Shown: one piece after another, positions 33,317 to 46,309 of the stretch
Layout: each line of letters begins with the position of its first letter
Numbering within the stretch: the stretch's first letter is position 1
NCBI RefSeq assembly: GCF_958450345.1
Contig: NC_088783.1
Coordinates: forward strand, 54,288,395 to 54,352,394
Direction: 5' to 3'
DNA from: Calliphora vicina
Taxonomy: Eukaryota; Arthropoda; Insecta; Diptera; Calliphoridae
Length of the DNA: 64,000 nucleotides
Notes under the pieces: model-generated
Database searches by the model: none
Seen by the model: the letters and a program-made list of their open reading frames with translations, nothing else
What the model was told of the DNA's origin: nothing
Program-made: the position numbers and the translations under genes

Positions 33317-34338
33317 TAGGGTTTTTATCCCGGGAATTCCCGGGACAAATTTCCCGGGAATTTTGCAAATTTTTCACTTACCGATTCCCGGGATTTTTAG
33401 TCGGGATTCCCGGAAAATACCCGATGAAATTACAAAGAAAACAAGTTAGAAGTCCATTTTTTTGAAAGTGAACAGTTTTTTTTACAGTTTTTCGTTTTTA
33501 TATCGGAAATAATAGGTCGCTTAATATTATTATTTAGTTGGGGTTTAACGAATTGACATTTAAAAAGACATATGGAAAACTGCACGATCTAGAAATAAAA
33601 GTGAATAATCTTCAATGCCAAAATGGACCGGTGCGAATTATTCCAGAAAACTCTAGTAGAATAAAGGCCCCCACTTTTGATGGCGGCACTCGCTTTGGTA
33701 TTTTCAAGTATAGAATTGATTTTGGCATCTTTATAATGAGTGTGCTTTCTGCAAAAAAATTCATTCTGTATTATAAAAATTTATAATTCTTCATTTTGTG
33801 AATGAACACCTTTGAATCCAATAATTTGGAAATTTTCATCTTTAAGCTTTCCGTGATTATATTTTTTAAAAATTATTTGCATAAACTTTTATATTTTGTA
33901 AATAACAAGGCATCAAATGAAGACTTTATGCATAAAAATATAACATATAACAAAGGATCGATCGAATTAATTCTTAATTCCATTTTCGTGATCAAAATAA
34001 ATGTTATCTCTTAACGATTCAGTTAAAATTAAATAAAACTGAAGATTTGAATCAACAAAAATTTAATCATTCAATGTTGAAAATTGAAGCTTTTAAAGGA
34101 AGCTAAAGAATTATATATTGGGAATGGATTTTTGAAATGGATTAAGTTCAAATTGAATTAATTAGTACAAAGCTATATATAATGATTATAACACTAAGAT
34201 TGTATATGAAATTTTGCTATAATATTCATAATTCACAGTATTATTATATATTTCGGGAATATCCGGGTACCCGGGAATGTAGAGAAACATTTTCCCGTTT
34301 CCCGCGAATCAAAAAAGGACGGGAAATTAAAAACCCTA
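33317..34338. mobile_element. hAT-type element with perfect 8-bp duplication
   Basis: A 1,022-bp element with ends TAGGGTTTTTA (left) and the complement TAGGGTTTTTA (right), matching the YAGNG hAT start. The exact duplication ATTAGGAG lies at 33309..33316 and 34339..34346. Subterminal CCCGGGAATT motifs, including the palindrome CCCGGGAATTCCCGGG near 33338, are strikingly GC-rich for this region and probably transposase-binding repeats. No hAT transposase is present; the interior instead carries a short Gag-like relic (33580..33720). Confidence 0.88.
33580..33720 (+). pseudogene. Gag-like fragment inside the hAT-type element
   Basis: The frame covering 33580..33720 contains KAPTFDGGTRFGIFKYR, which resembles the start of the capsid-type domain in insect LTR-retrotransposon Gag proteins (a PTFDG.T.W..YK pattern). 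It is preceded by a heptad-like LHDLEIKVNNLQ segment. The frame has no ATG start (it opens with TTG at 33538) and loses similarity after about residue 60. It is a short broken remnant, possibly captured by the element. The identification is from pattern memory only. Confidence 0.4.
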
Positions 34339-34346
34339 ATTAGGAG

Positions 34347-36373
34347 CTCCCCTAATTTATAGCAATCGTACATATGTGTATATTTGAATTTCTGCTCCTG
34401 TGTAATTAAGAATAAATATCTTGAAAACACGTAAATGTGCATTGAATAACAAACACATCATTTATTTTAGTGATGGGATGGTAAGGGAGGGGATGGTTGG
34501 TGGCTTGAATAGTTGTAGAAGTTGTAATCACTCACACACTTTAAATGAACAAATTGGACTGAAGGATGAGAATTAAAACAAAACAACATGAGTGGCGACC
34601 AAATTTTGTTCATAATGTAGGTACGTGTTGGAATCACTCCTTAATTCCAAGTAACTGTCTTGTTATCTATCTTACTAGTTGTCCAGTAGTGTATATTGAA
34701 CACATACATATTTCCAACAGCTATTTCGTATTTAACACGAATGACACCATGTGTTGGAAGTTTTTGTTGAACAGTAGAAGTGATGGACATGTTGTGTTCA
34801 TTTTCGTGTTGCTGAGTGTGTTGTGTTAAAACATGTTTCCTGTTGAGATCTCTTCTAGTCACGTGATTAAATAAAATTTATTGCCATCAACTACTACTGT
34901 GGCTTGTTATTGCTTTGGGTTTTTTTTTTTTTGGTTTGTTGGTAACAAGAGCCTTTTATGGACCAAGACTTGTGTGTTGCTCTAGCCTCCACCTCTTATA
35001 GTAATAAGTGTCATTTCTTCCTTTAAGTAACCCTACAAAAAGAGAGAGAATTCTTAATTTTATTTCAAGCCATTTTAAGGGTTCACAAATTGTCTATTCT
35101 ATTTCTTTACCATTATGGCTTGCAAATTATAAAACATGGGAATGAATGTTGACTTGCTGTTTCGTTTTTATGGGGAAGTGGAGGGGAAAAATTAATGAAC
35201 TTGAAATTGAGTAGTAAGTGGCTACTTAATTTTCATTATTTATTACTTACATCTTTTCTCGTTTACCAGAAATTGTGGACAAAACATAACTTACAATTAT
35301 TGTCCACAAAAGTGTAAAAGTAAATAAATCACACACTACACCAACAGAATATTTTAGATTAATTTCAAAAATAATAAAATTAAATAAATTTTAGACCACA
35401 AACATGAAATATTAAATATTCTCCAAAATAAAAAGCCCTTTAAAAAAACAAATCACCAAAACTGCTGTGATTTTACAACTACCATTTTTTCTTTTATTTA
35501 GATGTCATCTTAAAATTTATGATCCCATTTGTTAGGCTGTCATATATAGAATATTCAGCACACAATTTGTGGTTAAGCTTCAAAAAAAGACTGCATACAT
35601 TTGTGAGTTGAAAAGCCCAATTGGCCAGTCACCCATGAAATGTAGCCACGTGTAACTTCAGCAGACTGTAGAGAAATTATGAATTTTATTACAATGTGTG
35701 AAATGTTAATAAATTTGATTTTACTGTATAATTTATTATTAATTTTTAGGTTATAATGTGCAAATTTAAAGGTGTTAATATAAGTAGAAAATATATGTAT
35801 TAAATTGTACATTTTACAGTTTTGATAGGTCAATTTAGCACTAAACTAAAACATTTATTACCTTAACAGAAGTTTACTTTGGGTTTTTATAGTAATAATT
35901 ATAGAAATATTAGTTTAATGACGTTTTCTTACAGTAGACACCTGGGTTTTGATTATTTTGTTAGTATCAAACCCTTTTTAGATGATTAAATTAAGAGTGC
36001 GTCAATTAAAATTTAAATTATGGAAAATTTTATTTAAACTGAAAATTACATGAAATAATTATATTAATTTTCAATTATTTTTTGCTTAATTTCAGGACAC
36101 ATTTTCAAGATACCCTTAACATTTTAACAAACACATCTAAACATTAACACAACATGAATAAATTGCACATTAAAGAGACAATTTCATTAATAAGTAAAAT
36201 CATCACATCAACAACCTATTGGTCAGAATACTTCTTACATCATTATTTAATTAGTGCTGGATAAATTGTTTTGAAACTAATTCGAATTGTTAATTCAATT
36301 ATACAAAATTTGTGGTGAACACAAAAAAGCTTTATGGCAAATGTACTAAAAGTCTCAATTTCCATACATATGT
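34347..36373. other. Unassigned AT-rich DNA
   Basis: About 2 kb without supported features. Overlapping open frames near 34566-34862 on both strands have no recognisable domains. A run of 13 T occurs near 34920. Confidence 0.4.
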
Positions 36374-36593
36374 CGTCACCCTAAATCCAAACGGATGTAA
36401 CTATACAAAAATTAAAAAAAAATGTATTGATTATGGTTATTTTTATCAAACTACAAGCTCAAATTAATTTCTATACCCATCGATCAAAAATTACAACTTT
36501 ATTAAAGAAGAATACTTTATTATTATTGATTTTAAAACGTTTTTTGCTTCTCATCTAAAAAAATAGAAGTGTCCATTGGCATTTAAGGTGACG
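36374..36593. mobile_element. Small MITE, CGTCACCYTAAAT ends
   Basis: A 220-bp segment with ends CGTCACCCTAAATCCAA and, as complement on the right, CGTCACCTTAAATGCCAA. It lies between CATATGT-like flanks. Non-coding. The target duplication is unclear. Confidence 0.55.
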
Positions 36594-36897
36594 ATATACA
36601 TATATGTAGCTATATGTATAATTTATTTTAAATTAAAGAAAGAACATTTTTATTAATCCTTTATTGCCAACAATTGAACTATGTTTATTTATAAACAATG
36701 TCATTATTCACAAATAAATGAATATCTAAAAAAATATTGAGAAAACTCTTAGTAATGATGAAAATAAATTTATAATATTTTAAACCTCATTCTAACCAAG
36801 CATTTTTATTTCTTGAATTATTAATTTCTTAATCATTTTGTCATTTATTAAATCAAAAAACAAAATTACATACAAACTTATAGATATTTGCAGACTA

Positions 36898-39199
36898 TGT
36901 AAAAATACTAAAGAAAAATATGTTGCCGTCAGTCGGGCGCAAATAAAAAATAAGCAGAGACTAAAACCCTGACACTGTGGTTAATTTTTGTAAAATTATT
37001 TTTTCAATTTTAAAAAATTTATTCTAGAAAAAAATGGTTATCATTTTCGGATTCAGCGGGTGGCAAAACAGATTAATAGGTGTTTTCGGCCCGATTTGGC
37101 AGCTATTTAGCGAGAAAAATGTAAAAAACTTAATTTTTGCATAAATTGTTAAATTTTATTTTTTCTTTTATAAACAAAATAATAAAGAAAAATGTGTTGC
37201 CGGCAGTCAGGTGCAAATAAATATAAGCGGAGACTAAAACCCTGACACTGTGGTTAATTTTTGTAAAATTATTTTTTGCAATTTTAAAAAATTGATTGTA
37301 GCAAAAAATGGTTGTCATTTTCGGATTCAGCAGGTGGCAAAACAGATTAATAGGTGTTTTCGGCCCGATTTGGCTGCTATTTCGCGAGAAAAATGTAAAA
37401 AACCTAATTTTTGCAGAAATTGTTAAATTTTCTTCTTTCTTTTATAAACAAAACACTAAAGAAAAATATGTTGCCGGCAGTCAGGCGCAAATAAAAAATA
37501 AGCAGAGACAAAAACCCTGACACTGGTTAATTTTTGTAAAATTATTTTTTCAATTTTAAAAAATTGATTGTAGCAAAAAATGGTTGTTATTTTCGGATTC
37601 AGCGGGTGACAAAACAGATTAATAGTTGTTTTCGGCCCGATTTGACAGCTATTTAGCGAGAAAAATGTAAAAAACCTAATTTTTGCAAAAATTGTTAAAT
37701 TTTCTTTTTTCTATTATAAACAAAATACTAAAGAAAAATGTGTTGCCTTCAGTCAGGCGCAAATAAAAAATAAGCAGAGACTTAAATCCTGACACTGTGG
37801 TTAATTTTTGTAAAATTATTTTTTCAATTTTAAAAAATTAATCGTAGCAAAAAATGGTTGTCATTTTCGGATTCAGCGGGTGGCAAAACAGATTAATAGG
37901 TGTTTTGGGCCCGATTTGACAGCTATTTAGCGAGAAAAATGTAAAAAACATAATTTTTCAAAAAATTGTTAAATTTTCTTTTTTCTTTTATAAACAAAAT
38001 ACTAAAAAAAATCTGTTGTTGGCAGTCAGGCGCAAATAATAAATAAGCAGAGACTAAAACCCTGACACTGTGGTTAATTTTTGAAAAATTATTTTTTCAA
38101 TTTTAAAAAATTGATCGTAGCAAAAAATGGTTGTCATTTTCGGATTCAGCGGGTGGCAAAACAGATTAACAGGTGTTTTGGGCCCGATTTGGCAGCTTTT
38201 AGCGAGAAAAATGTAAAAAACCTAATTTTTGCAGATATTGTAAAATTTTATTTTTTCTTTTATAAACAAGACACTAAAGAAAAATATGTTGCCGGCAGTC
38301 AGGCGCAAATAAAAAATAAGCAGAGACTAAAACCCTGACACTGTGGTTAATTTTTGAAAAATTATTTTTTCAATTTTAAAAAATTGATCATAGATAAAAA
38401 TGGTTGTCATTTTCGGATTCAGCGGGTGGCAAAACAGATTAATAGGTGTTTTCGGCCCGATTTGACTGCAATTTAGCGAGAAAAATGTAAAAAACATAAT
38501 TTTTCAAAAAATTTACAAATTTTCTTTTTTCTTTTATAAAATTTTCTTTTTTCTTTTGTAAACAAAACACTAAAGAAAAATGTGTTGCCTTCAGTCAGGC
38601 GCAAATAAAAAAATAAGCAGAGACTAAAACCCTGACACTGTGGTTAATTTTTGTAAAATTATTTTTTCAATTTTAAAAAATTGATCGTAGGCAAAAATGG
38701 TTGTCAATTTCGGATTCGGCAAAACAGATTAATAGGTGTTTTCGGCCCGATTTGGCAGCTATTTAGCGAGAAAAATGTAAAAAACATAATTTTTGCGGAA
38801 ATTGTTAAATTTTATTTTTTCTTTTATAAACAAAACGCTAAAGAAAAATGTGTTGCCGGCAGTAAGGCGCAAAGAAAAAATAAGCTGAGACTAAAACCCT
38901 GAAACTGTGGTTATTTTTTGTAAAATTATTTTTTATATTTTAAAAAATTGATTGTAGCAAAAAATGGTTGTCATTTTCGGATTCAGCGGGTGGCAAAACA
39001 GATTAATAGGTGTTTTCGGCCCGATTTGACAGCTATTTAGCGAGAAAAATGTAAAAAACATAATTTTTCAAAAAATTGTTAAATTTGCTTTTTTCTTTTA
39101 TAAACAAAACGCTAAAGAAAAATGTGTTGCCGGCAGTAAGGCGCAAAGAAAAAATAAGCTGAGACTAAAACCCTGACACTGTGGTTATTTTTTGTAAAA
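36898..39199 (+). repeat. ~273-bp satellite, 8 full monomers
   Basis: The junction motif CCCTGACACTGTGG recurs with GACACT at 36971, 37244, 37519, 37791, 38064, 38337, 38634, 38901 (as GAAACT) and 39174, spacings of 267-297 with a mode of 273 bp. Each monomer has the GC-richer block GGTTGTCATTTTCGGATTC, AGCGGGTGGCAAAACAG, TTCGGCCCGATTTGGCAGC and GGCAGTCAGGCGCAAATAA. The longest monomer (297) contains a partial internal duplication at about 38520-38560. Open frames within monomers end at the same TGA and are not genes. The right end is cut by a mini-me copy. Confidence 0.93.
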
Positions 39200-39512
39200 T
39201 CCATATTATTTTAGTAAACCAGATATAGGTCAAAAATCGAGGTTGTCCTGGTTTTTTCCTCATATCTCAGCCATTTGTGGACCGATTTTCAATAGCAAAC
39301 TTCTCGAAAGCATGTCTGACAGAATTATTGAAGATTTGTCAGACATGCTGTGGAAATTGATTTCAACAGACAGACACACGGACATGGCTTAATCGACTCT
39401 TCTATCTATACGGATCCAGAATATATATACTTTATAGGGTCGGAAATGAAAAATGTAGAAATTACAAACGGAATGACAATGTATACCCTTCTCACGAAGG
39501 TGAAGGGTATAA
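39200..39512 (+). mobile_element. mini-me-like element, copy b (5' truncated)
   Basis: Begins inside the element at AACCAGATATAGGTCAAAAA, carries the CAGACAGACAC / GGACATGGCTTAATCGAC core and ATATATACTTTATAGGGTC, and ends TACCCTTCTCACGAAGG, TGAAGGGTATA. The left part is missing where it joins the satellite. Confidence 0.8.
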
Positions 39513-41949
39513 TTAGGAATTCTTTACTTTTTTACTTCAAAGGAGTACGAATAGCGGGTTCAATAACTTGATAATGCCCAAATTTAATACAGTTTTGTCA
39601 AACGCATGTTTTAAACAAAAATAAACAAAATAATTTTTAGTTATTTAAGCAAACGGTGTATTTTTATATAATCCATCGTTTTGAATTTAAATTTTGATTT
39701 ACACAAAAATGGACTTAATCACTACTTTCTGAAAATTTAAACTAAGCAGTTTATAGTTCTAAAAGTTACATGCTTAAGAAGTTCTGTTTCAACAATTTTA
39801 ATATAATTACTTAACAATTTTATCATTTTCCTACCTTTTATACAGCAATCATGCATTTTTTTATTATCAAAAAACTAAATATTTTTTCTATGCTTTTACT
39901 AAGAACATAAATGTTTCCTAAGTACTAAATTTATTTACTTATTTACATTTTTACTGTTTTCCTTAATTAAATTTCATTTAAGGATTTAATATTCTTTTTC
40001 AATATTTCTGTATTTATTGCTGGAAAAGATTTGGCCCCCCAACAAAGTCATAAGATAAGAAATGTAACAGAGAAATACATTATCAATTGCTATGGCATAT
40101 TTTAAGGGGTTTATTGATTTTGTGCTTTTAATAATTTGTTTTTGTTGTTGTATTTTTAATATTACAAATTAAAAATGCTTTCATTTAAATGAAATTCTTA
40201 GGATACACAGGAAAAACAAGGCAAGAATATTAACAAGATATAACAATAAAACAAAATATAAATTAAATAAGACAGTTTTCCTCGATTTCAAAAGAAAATT
40301 GATTCAAATAAATTTAAGTGAAAAATCTCAGTTTTTCAAATCCTTTTAAAAGGATTTCAATTTACTAAAACGTTATACATCTACTTTGTAATTAATTTTT
40401 CTAAGAATGTCTATGCAACAACTTAAAAAATATTCTATGTAAATTAATTAATACTTTTTCTTGCAGTGCATTATTTTAAACAACAATGTAAAGACAGACA
40501 GACAGGATAGACAGACACTTTATCTACTTGTTTAGACATGAGAGTGTGTTACTTTTTGGAAAAAGGACATGTCGAAGACAATACAATCGAATACAAGTTT
40601 GACAAGCAGGAAAATAACACAAGATATTTTGCCTCTGTACACATATACATATGTATGAGTGACTGAGAGTACTAGTGTCCTTGTATGTATATTTTTTTTA
40701 CATTATCATCTTAAAGTAGGCTCTTACTTAAAATAATAAAACCTTAAAACTTAGTACATACTACAAAAAATATTTATGCCTTTTTTTAATAAAATTATAT
40801 GTATTTTTTGCATAGATTCATTTTTAGGTCAAAGTTTATCTACATACAGAAATTGTATAACAGAGAATACATGTTAGTTTAAAAGGCTATAAGAGTGATT
40901 AAATTAAATAAAAAAATTTATAATCAAATTTGTTATTTTACTACATATTGAAATAAAGAAATTAATTTTTAAAGTTAAAACTTAGAAAAATTGCTACATT
41001 TGTAAAAGAACACAATAGTTAGGGCAATTTCTGGCAAAAAATGTTTGCCTTTTTCTTGCCCTGCTAACTTCCAGGGCAAAACTGTGAACATTTACATTAC
41101 GCCCTTAAACAGGCAACACATTTTGCAATTTCTTTGAATTTGTAGAAAATAATTTGCAGTCTGCTAAAATGACTTTAAATCTTTTATTTTAAATTTAATT
41201 TCAAACATTGATACACAATTTATGTATATATCTTTAATCTAAGAATATTTTACAAACTAAAAAACAAATTAAAGATAATTAAAAGTGTCATACTTATTAC
41301 CAGAATCAATATTTCAATTTAATTCAATTAGAGATTGTTACACTGCTTTCTAATTAAATTGCTTGACTGGCTGCTAAGCAACACATAGAAGAATTTAAAT
41401 GAAATTTCATACTGAACAGCTTAGTTGCCTGGCAAACGAATTTACATTCTACTTAAGCAGTCTATCAGTTTATCAAATAATATTTACTACAAGTTAATTA
41501 AAAATATAACGATTTATTAAGGACAGTGGTGGGTGGAAAATGCTAATTCATAGCAGAAAATAATGTTTTTAATGTTCATACAATTGGTTTTACTAATTAG
41601 ATAATTTGATGGCATTAATGTTTAAATGTGATTTCTGGAGGTCAAATTATCACACACCCATCGCAGTAAATCAAGCTGTATTTCGGCTCGATCGTTTCTG
41701 GTTTCAAAAAGTCGACTATTCAATAATTTACAAAGGTCGACTTTTTGATTCAACTATAGAACCCTATTTATTTTTCGACAATCAAACTGTGGAACTGTGT
41801 TCAAAAATTAATTTGCGTTGTTCTCTAGTTTATTGCTCCAACTCTAAACTGACAGCTGTCAAACTGTTTTTTTTTTGGGTTGGCAACAATTTATTGCTTG
41901 AATTTTTGAGACACCCTTCATTAATTTGTTATATTATTAGAATTTTAAA
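39513..41949. other. Unassigned DNA, AT-rich
   Basis: No gene supported. A 122-residue open frame (41606..41974) runs into the next transposon and has no domain. It includes the paired GTCGAC motifs at 41710-41745 and the E-box palindrome TGACAGCTGTCA near 41860. Confidence 0.4.
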
Positions 41950-43431
41950 CCGGGACCGTAACGGTTATAAGTGATATCAAAAGAGTTATTTTATAACAGT
42001 TATTTTGTGACTTTAAAAATAAAAATCCATCTAAAACAGTTATTAATCAACTTAAAAATAAAAGTTCGCATGAAACTCTTGAAAAAAGAGATTTAAATAA
42101 ACGTCATAAAAAAATCAAGGTGCTTTACAAATTGTTATGATCTAACCAGCGGAAAGATTTAGGTGCCAATTTATATAAGATGAGTTTTATTTTCTGACGG
42201 GAAAAATAAAACTCCTCAAATGACTTTTATTTTAGGACGGAACAAATAAAACTCCTCAAATGAGTTTTATTTTCTGACTGGAAAAATAAATCTCCCCAAA
42301 CGACTTATTTTATGATGAAAAAAAATAAAACTCCTCAAATGAGTTTTATTTTCTGATGGAAAAAATAAAACTCCTCAAATGAGTTTTTTTTCCTAACGGG
42401 AAAAATAAAACTCCTCAAATGAGTTTTATTTTCAGACGGGAAAAATAAAACTCCTCAAATGAGTTTTATTTTCTGACGTAAAAAATAAAACTGCACAAAT
42501 GACTTTTATTTTATGACGGCAAAAATAAAACTCCTCAATTGAGTTTTATTTTCTGACGGGAAAAATAAAACTCCTCAAATGACTTTTATTTTATGACGGA
42601 AACAATAAAACTCCTCAAATGAGTTTTATTTTTCTGACGGGAAAAATAAAATTCCTCAAATGACTTTTATATTCTGACGGGAAAAATAAAACTCCTCAAA
42701 TGACTTATTTTATGACGAAAAAAATAAAACTTCTCAATTGAGTTTTATTTTCTGACGGGAAAATTAAAACTCCACAGATGACTTTTATTTTATGAAGGAC
42801 AAAAATAAAACTCCTCAAATGAGTTTTTTTTCTGAAGGATAAAATAAAACTCCTCAAATGAGTTTTTTTTCTGAAGGGTAAAATAAAACTCCTCAAATGA
42901 GTTTTTTTTCCTGACGGGAAAAATAAAACTTCTCAAATGACTTTTATTTTATGACGGAAAAAATAAAACTCCTCAAATTAGTTTTATTTTCTGACGTAAC
43001 AAATAAAACTCCTCAAATGAATTTTGTTTTATGACGGGAAAAATAAAACTCCTCAAATGAGTTTTTTTCCTGACGCGAAAAATAAAACTCCTCAAATGAC
43101 TTTCTTACGGGAAAAATAAAAATCCACAAATGACTTTTGTTTTATGACGGAAAAAATAAAACTCCTCAAATATGTTCTGACGGGAAAAATAAAACTCCTC
43201 AAATGACTTTTATTTTATGACGGCAAAAATAAAACTCCTCAAATGACTTATTTTATGACGAAAAAATAAAACACCATTTGTATTTTATGACTGGAAAATA
43301 AAACTCGGGAAAAATAAAAATAAATAAATGAATTTAAAAGTCTTTTTTTAAGAATTTCATGCGAACTTTTATTTTTACATTGAAAAATAACTGTGTAAAA
43401 TTTTCTGGATAACGGTTATTTACGGTCCCTG
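41950..43431. mobile_element. hAT-like element containing a 40-bp minisatellite
   Basis: The left end reads CCGGGACCGTAACGGTTATA; the right end complement reads CAGGGACCGTAAATAACC, the latter with a hAT-type CAGGG start. Flanks ATTTTAAA (41942..41949) and ATTTTGAC (43432..43439) match at 6 of 8 positions, compatible with an old 8-bp duplication. Both ends continue with AACAGTTATTTT-like sequence. The interior is almost wholly a minisatellite. No transposase. Confidence 0.65.
42178..43325 (+). repeat. 40-bp minisatellite (ACTCCTCAAATGAGTTTTAT..)
   Basis: About 28 imperfect copies of ACTCCTCAAATGAGTTTTAT then TTTCTGACGGGAAAAATAAA. Copies differ by substitutions, short deletions and loss of T or A runs, so the array is older than the 11-bp and 30-bp arrays. 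Each unit has the dyad CTCAAATGAG. Confidence 0.93.
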
Positions 43432-43439
43432 ATTTTGAC

Positions 43440-45435
43440 CTATTGTTTACTAATTTCTTTACTCTATTTACTAATTTCTTTAAACTAGCTTACACAAAGT
43501 TTATGTTGAATATTTTCTTCACACACTGTATTCAAATGAGGATTTCTTATGATTTATTTAAATTTATCTGTATTTACTCTTAGTAATTAATAGTTTTGTC
43601 TTATGAGATTATAAATATATTTTAAATACATATCTTAGTATTTAAGAAATAAGAAAAGGGATTAAATTTCAAGGCAAAGATTTATAGACAAATTTAATCA
43701 AATAATTTATTAGTAATTAATGTTTCAATTAAGTAAATGATTAAAACAAGAGAATTAAAGCAAATTTATTTTAAATATTTAAATAACATTCTATTAAACA
43801 TTAACATCATCCTTGTTATAAATTAAACAAAAAAAAAAAACTTTGACAACAATTTAACTATTGCATATATTTGAATAACTAAACGTATGTGCTTTCAAAT
43901 ATTTCTTTGTGAATTTTGCCATAAAATATGCATTAGTTTATAGAAAAACTTTCGACACATTCAAAAAGTTAATGCAAGTCAGTTGTATTACTATTTAATA
44001 ATTCACGTTTATTAGTTTAGAAACAATGTAAGCGTCAGGTGTTGTTATAATACACAAACTTGCTAATACTAATCTATTCGTATTTATTTACCCCAATACA
44101 TATTAGCAGCATATTTAGTATGCAAATGTTGCATAGTTTAGGAAGTTTGTCATATGCATATGCATGTTTTATCATCCATGTATAAAGTTTTCTTTCTTTT
44201 TTTTTTTTTGTTAACACATTTAAACAATGTTTTCATAAATATTTATAACTTTATTAACTTAACAATCTATGTATACGTTGTTTTTTTGCTAAAATATGCA
44301 AAATAGCTATAAAGTAAATACAAAATTTTTTAATCTGCATCAAGTTTTTGTTTGAAAATATTTGCTGAATTTAAGCCATACAAGATAAACTAATAAAACA
44401 AAATTATATTGAGATAAAAATCAATAAGTTTTTGTTGTTTAGATTTGAATTTTTTTAAACAATTTATATAATTTTTTAAAGAATATTGCTAATAAATTTA
44501 TGTTGTGATTAAAAGTAAATAATATTTTTAATAAATATAAAACTCTAATTGAAAAGGGGTTGGTAAAGATTTTATTGAAAAAAATTGTTTAAAAAGGTAG
44601 TGTATGGTAAAAATACTTCAATTTAAAAAACTCTTAGATATACAAAATTAAACCTTGTAAACTTTTTCTTTTCCAATATTGTAAATGAAAAACAAATTGA
44701 ACGTTTTTTAACAAATTTAAACAATATGCTATTTAAATTTCTCTTTTATTATAAAATATTGCTGCCTCACTATTTATGAAAACACTTATTTATTATTTAA
44801 CCCCTTTATTATAACTTAAATAACTACTTGTATTAAAATTAGCTCTTTTGTTTAATTTATTTACCCTCAATATTAAATATCCAGCAGTTATATAAACCAT
44901 TTTAATAGTTAGAACAAAAAACTATAGTGAACTAAACAAATCTGCCAATTTTAATGCTGTTTATTTGAGTACAATTATTGAAGTTTTCAACTTCAACTTA
45001 CACTGCACCGTACACACATTTTCAATGATGTACAAACACAAAATATTTTCCATATAAAAGTTTTCTAATCTGTTAAAAGAACTTTTTTATTACTGCACAC
45101 AAAAAAAAAGAATATCAGTTAGTGTTTTTTAATGAAGCTTAAAAGCTTTTTCTGGAAATTTTTTTATTGAGCTGTGTAATAAAATTGTTTACATATTAAA
45201 AGGGATAATTGAAATAGAAATTTACGCGTTGAAGATAAAGTTCGAAAAACTATGTGAAATGACATACTAAAAGAAAAGTGGATGATGGTGGGAAAATTTT
45301 CCATTTGACAAATGAAAAATGTGGAATAAAAATTTTTTCAATAGAAATTTGTAACAGATTATGGCCTATAGGTTAGTTTATTGATAATAATTAAATAAAA
45401 TAAGTAAGAGAGATGTATTACTATTTAATTTTTGT
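43440..45435. other. Unassigned AT-rich DNA
   Basis: About 2 kb of very AT-rich sequence with no feature that I can support. Confidence 0.45.
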
Positions 45436-46072
45436 TTAGGTAAACAAAAAAATTTTTGCAGTTTTTTAATTTTTTGGAAAAAAATTTTTCGAATTGTTTT
45501 TTTTTTAAATTTAAAATTTTTTTTTTTAATTTTAAAAATTTTTTTTTTATAAATTTTAATTTTTTTTTTTGTTTTTCCAATTTTTTTAATATTTAGCGAA
45601 AAAAAAAATTTTGGTGGAAAAAAAAATTCGGGCTAAAAAATATTTTTTCCGATTTTGACCCATTGTAGGTCCAACTTACTATGGTTTTATATACGTCATT
45701 GCAAAGGTCTTTGAAATATCTATCATTAGATATCCATATTGTCTATATTAATGACTTAGTAATCCAGATATAGGTCAAAAATCGAGGATGTCCTGGTTTT
45801 TTCCTCATATCTCAGCCATTTGTGGACCGATTTTGCTGATTTTAAATAGCAAACTTCTCGAAAGCATGTCTGACAGAATTATTAAAGATTCGGATCCCGA
45901 AGATATATGGGGTCTTCAGAAAATTGATTTCAACAGACAGACGGACAGACAAACGGACATGGCTTAATCGACTCCGCTATCTATAAGGATCCATAATATA
46001 TATACTTTATAGGGTCGGAAATGAAAAATGTAGAAATAACTCACGAAACTTCTCACGAAGATGAAGGGTATA
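45436..46072 (+). mobile_element. mini-me-like element, copy c
   Basis: Homology to copy f starts at TTTAGGTAAACAAAA, runs through poly-T/A-rich sequence, GACCCATTGTAGGTCCAAC, the CAGACAGACGGACAGAC microsatellite and core GGACATGGCTTAATCGAC, and ends at GATGAAGGGTATAAAAA. Its first ~75 bp are missing. Confidence 0.82.
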
Positions 46073-46309
46073 AAAATAAAATACACACGAAGCTTACTTG
46101 ATAATTATATTTTGTAACATTTTTATTTTATTTGAATCCTTCAAAGAAGTATTAACGACTCTACGAAATTACAATAAATATAAATTACACAATAAATGAG
46201 ATATATACAGGTAAGCCGAGATATATATAGGTATATACGGTCCGCTATCGATTACTTATTGGATAACAAAGAATTCTGCACTTCATCACTGCAATATAAT
46301 TAGTGTATT

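Noticed and set aside
33309..33330. TAGGGTTTTTA as a telomere-like repeat
   Set aside because: It occurs once per end as part of inverted terminal repeats with an 8-bp target duplication, not as a tandem telomeric array, and flies do not use that telomere repeat.
37308..38902. Open frames of 70-85 residues in the 273-bp satellite
   Set aside because: Each is one monomer read through to the same stop, with frameshifts between copies. No selection for coding is evident.
41606..41974. 122-residue open frame
   Set aside because: No domain; it runs into the end of a hAT-like element and contains GTCGAC repeat motifs found in non-coding DNA elsewhere.
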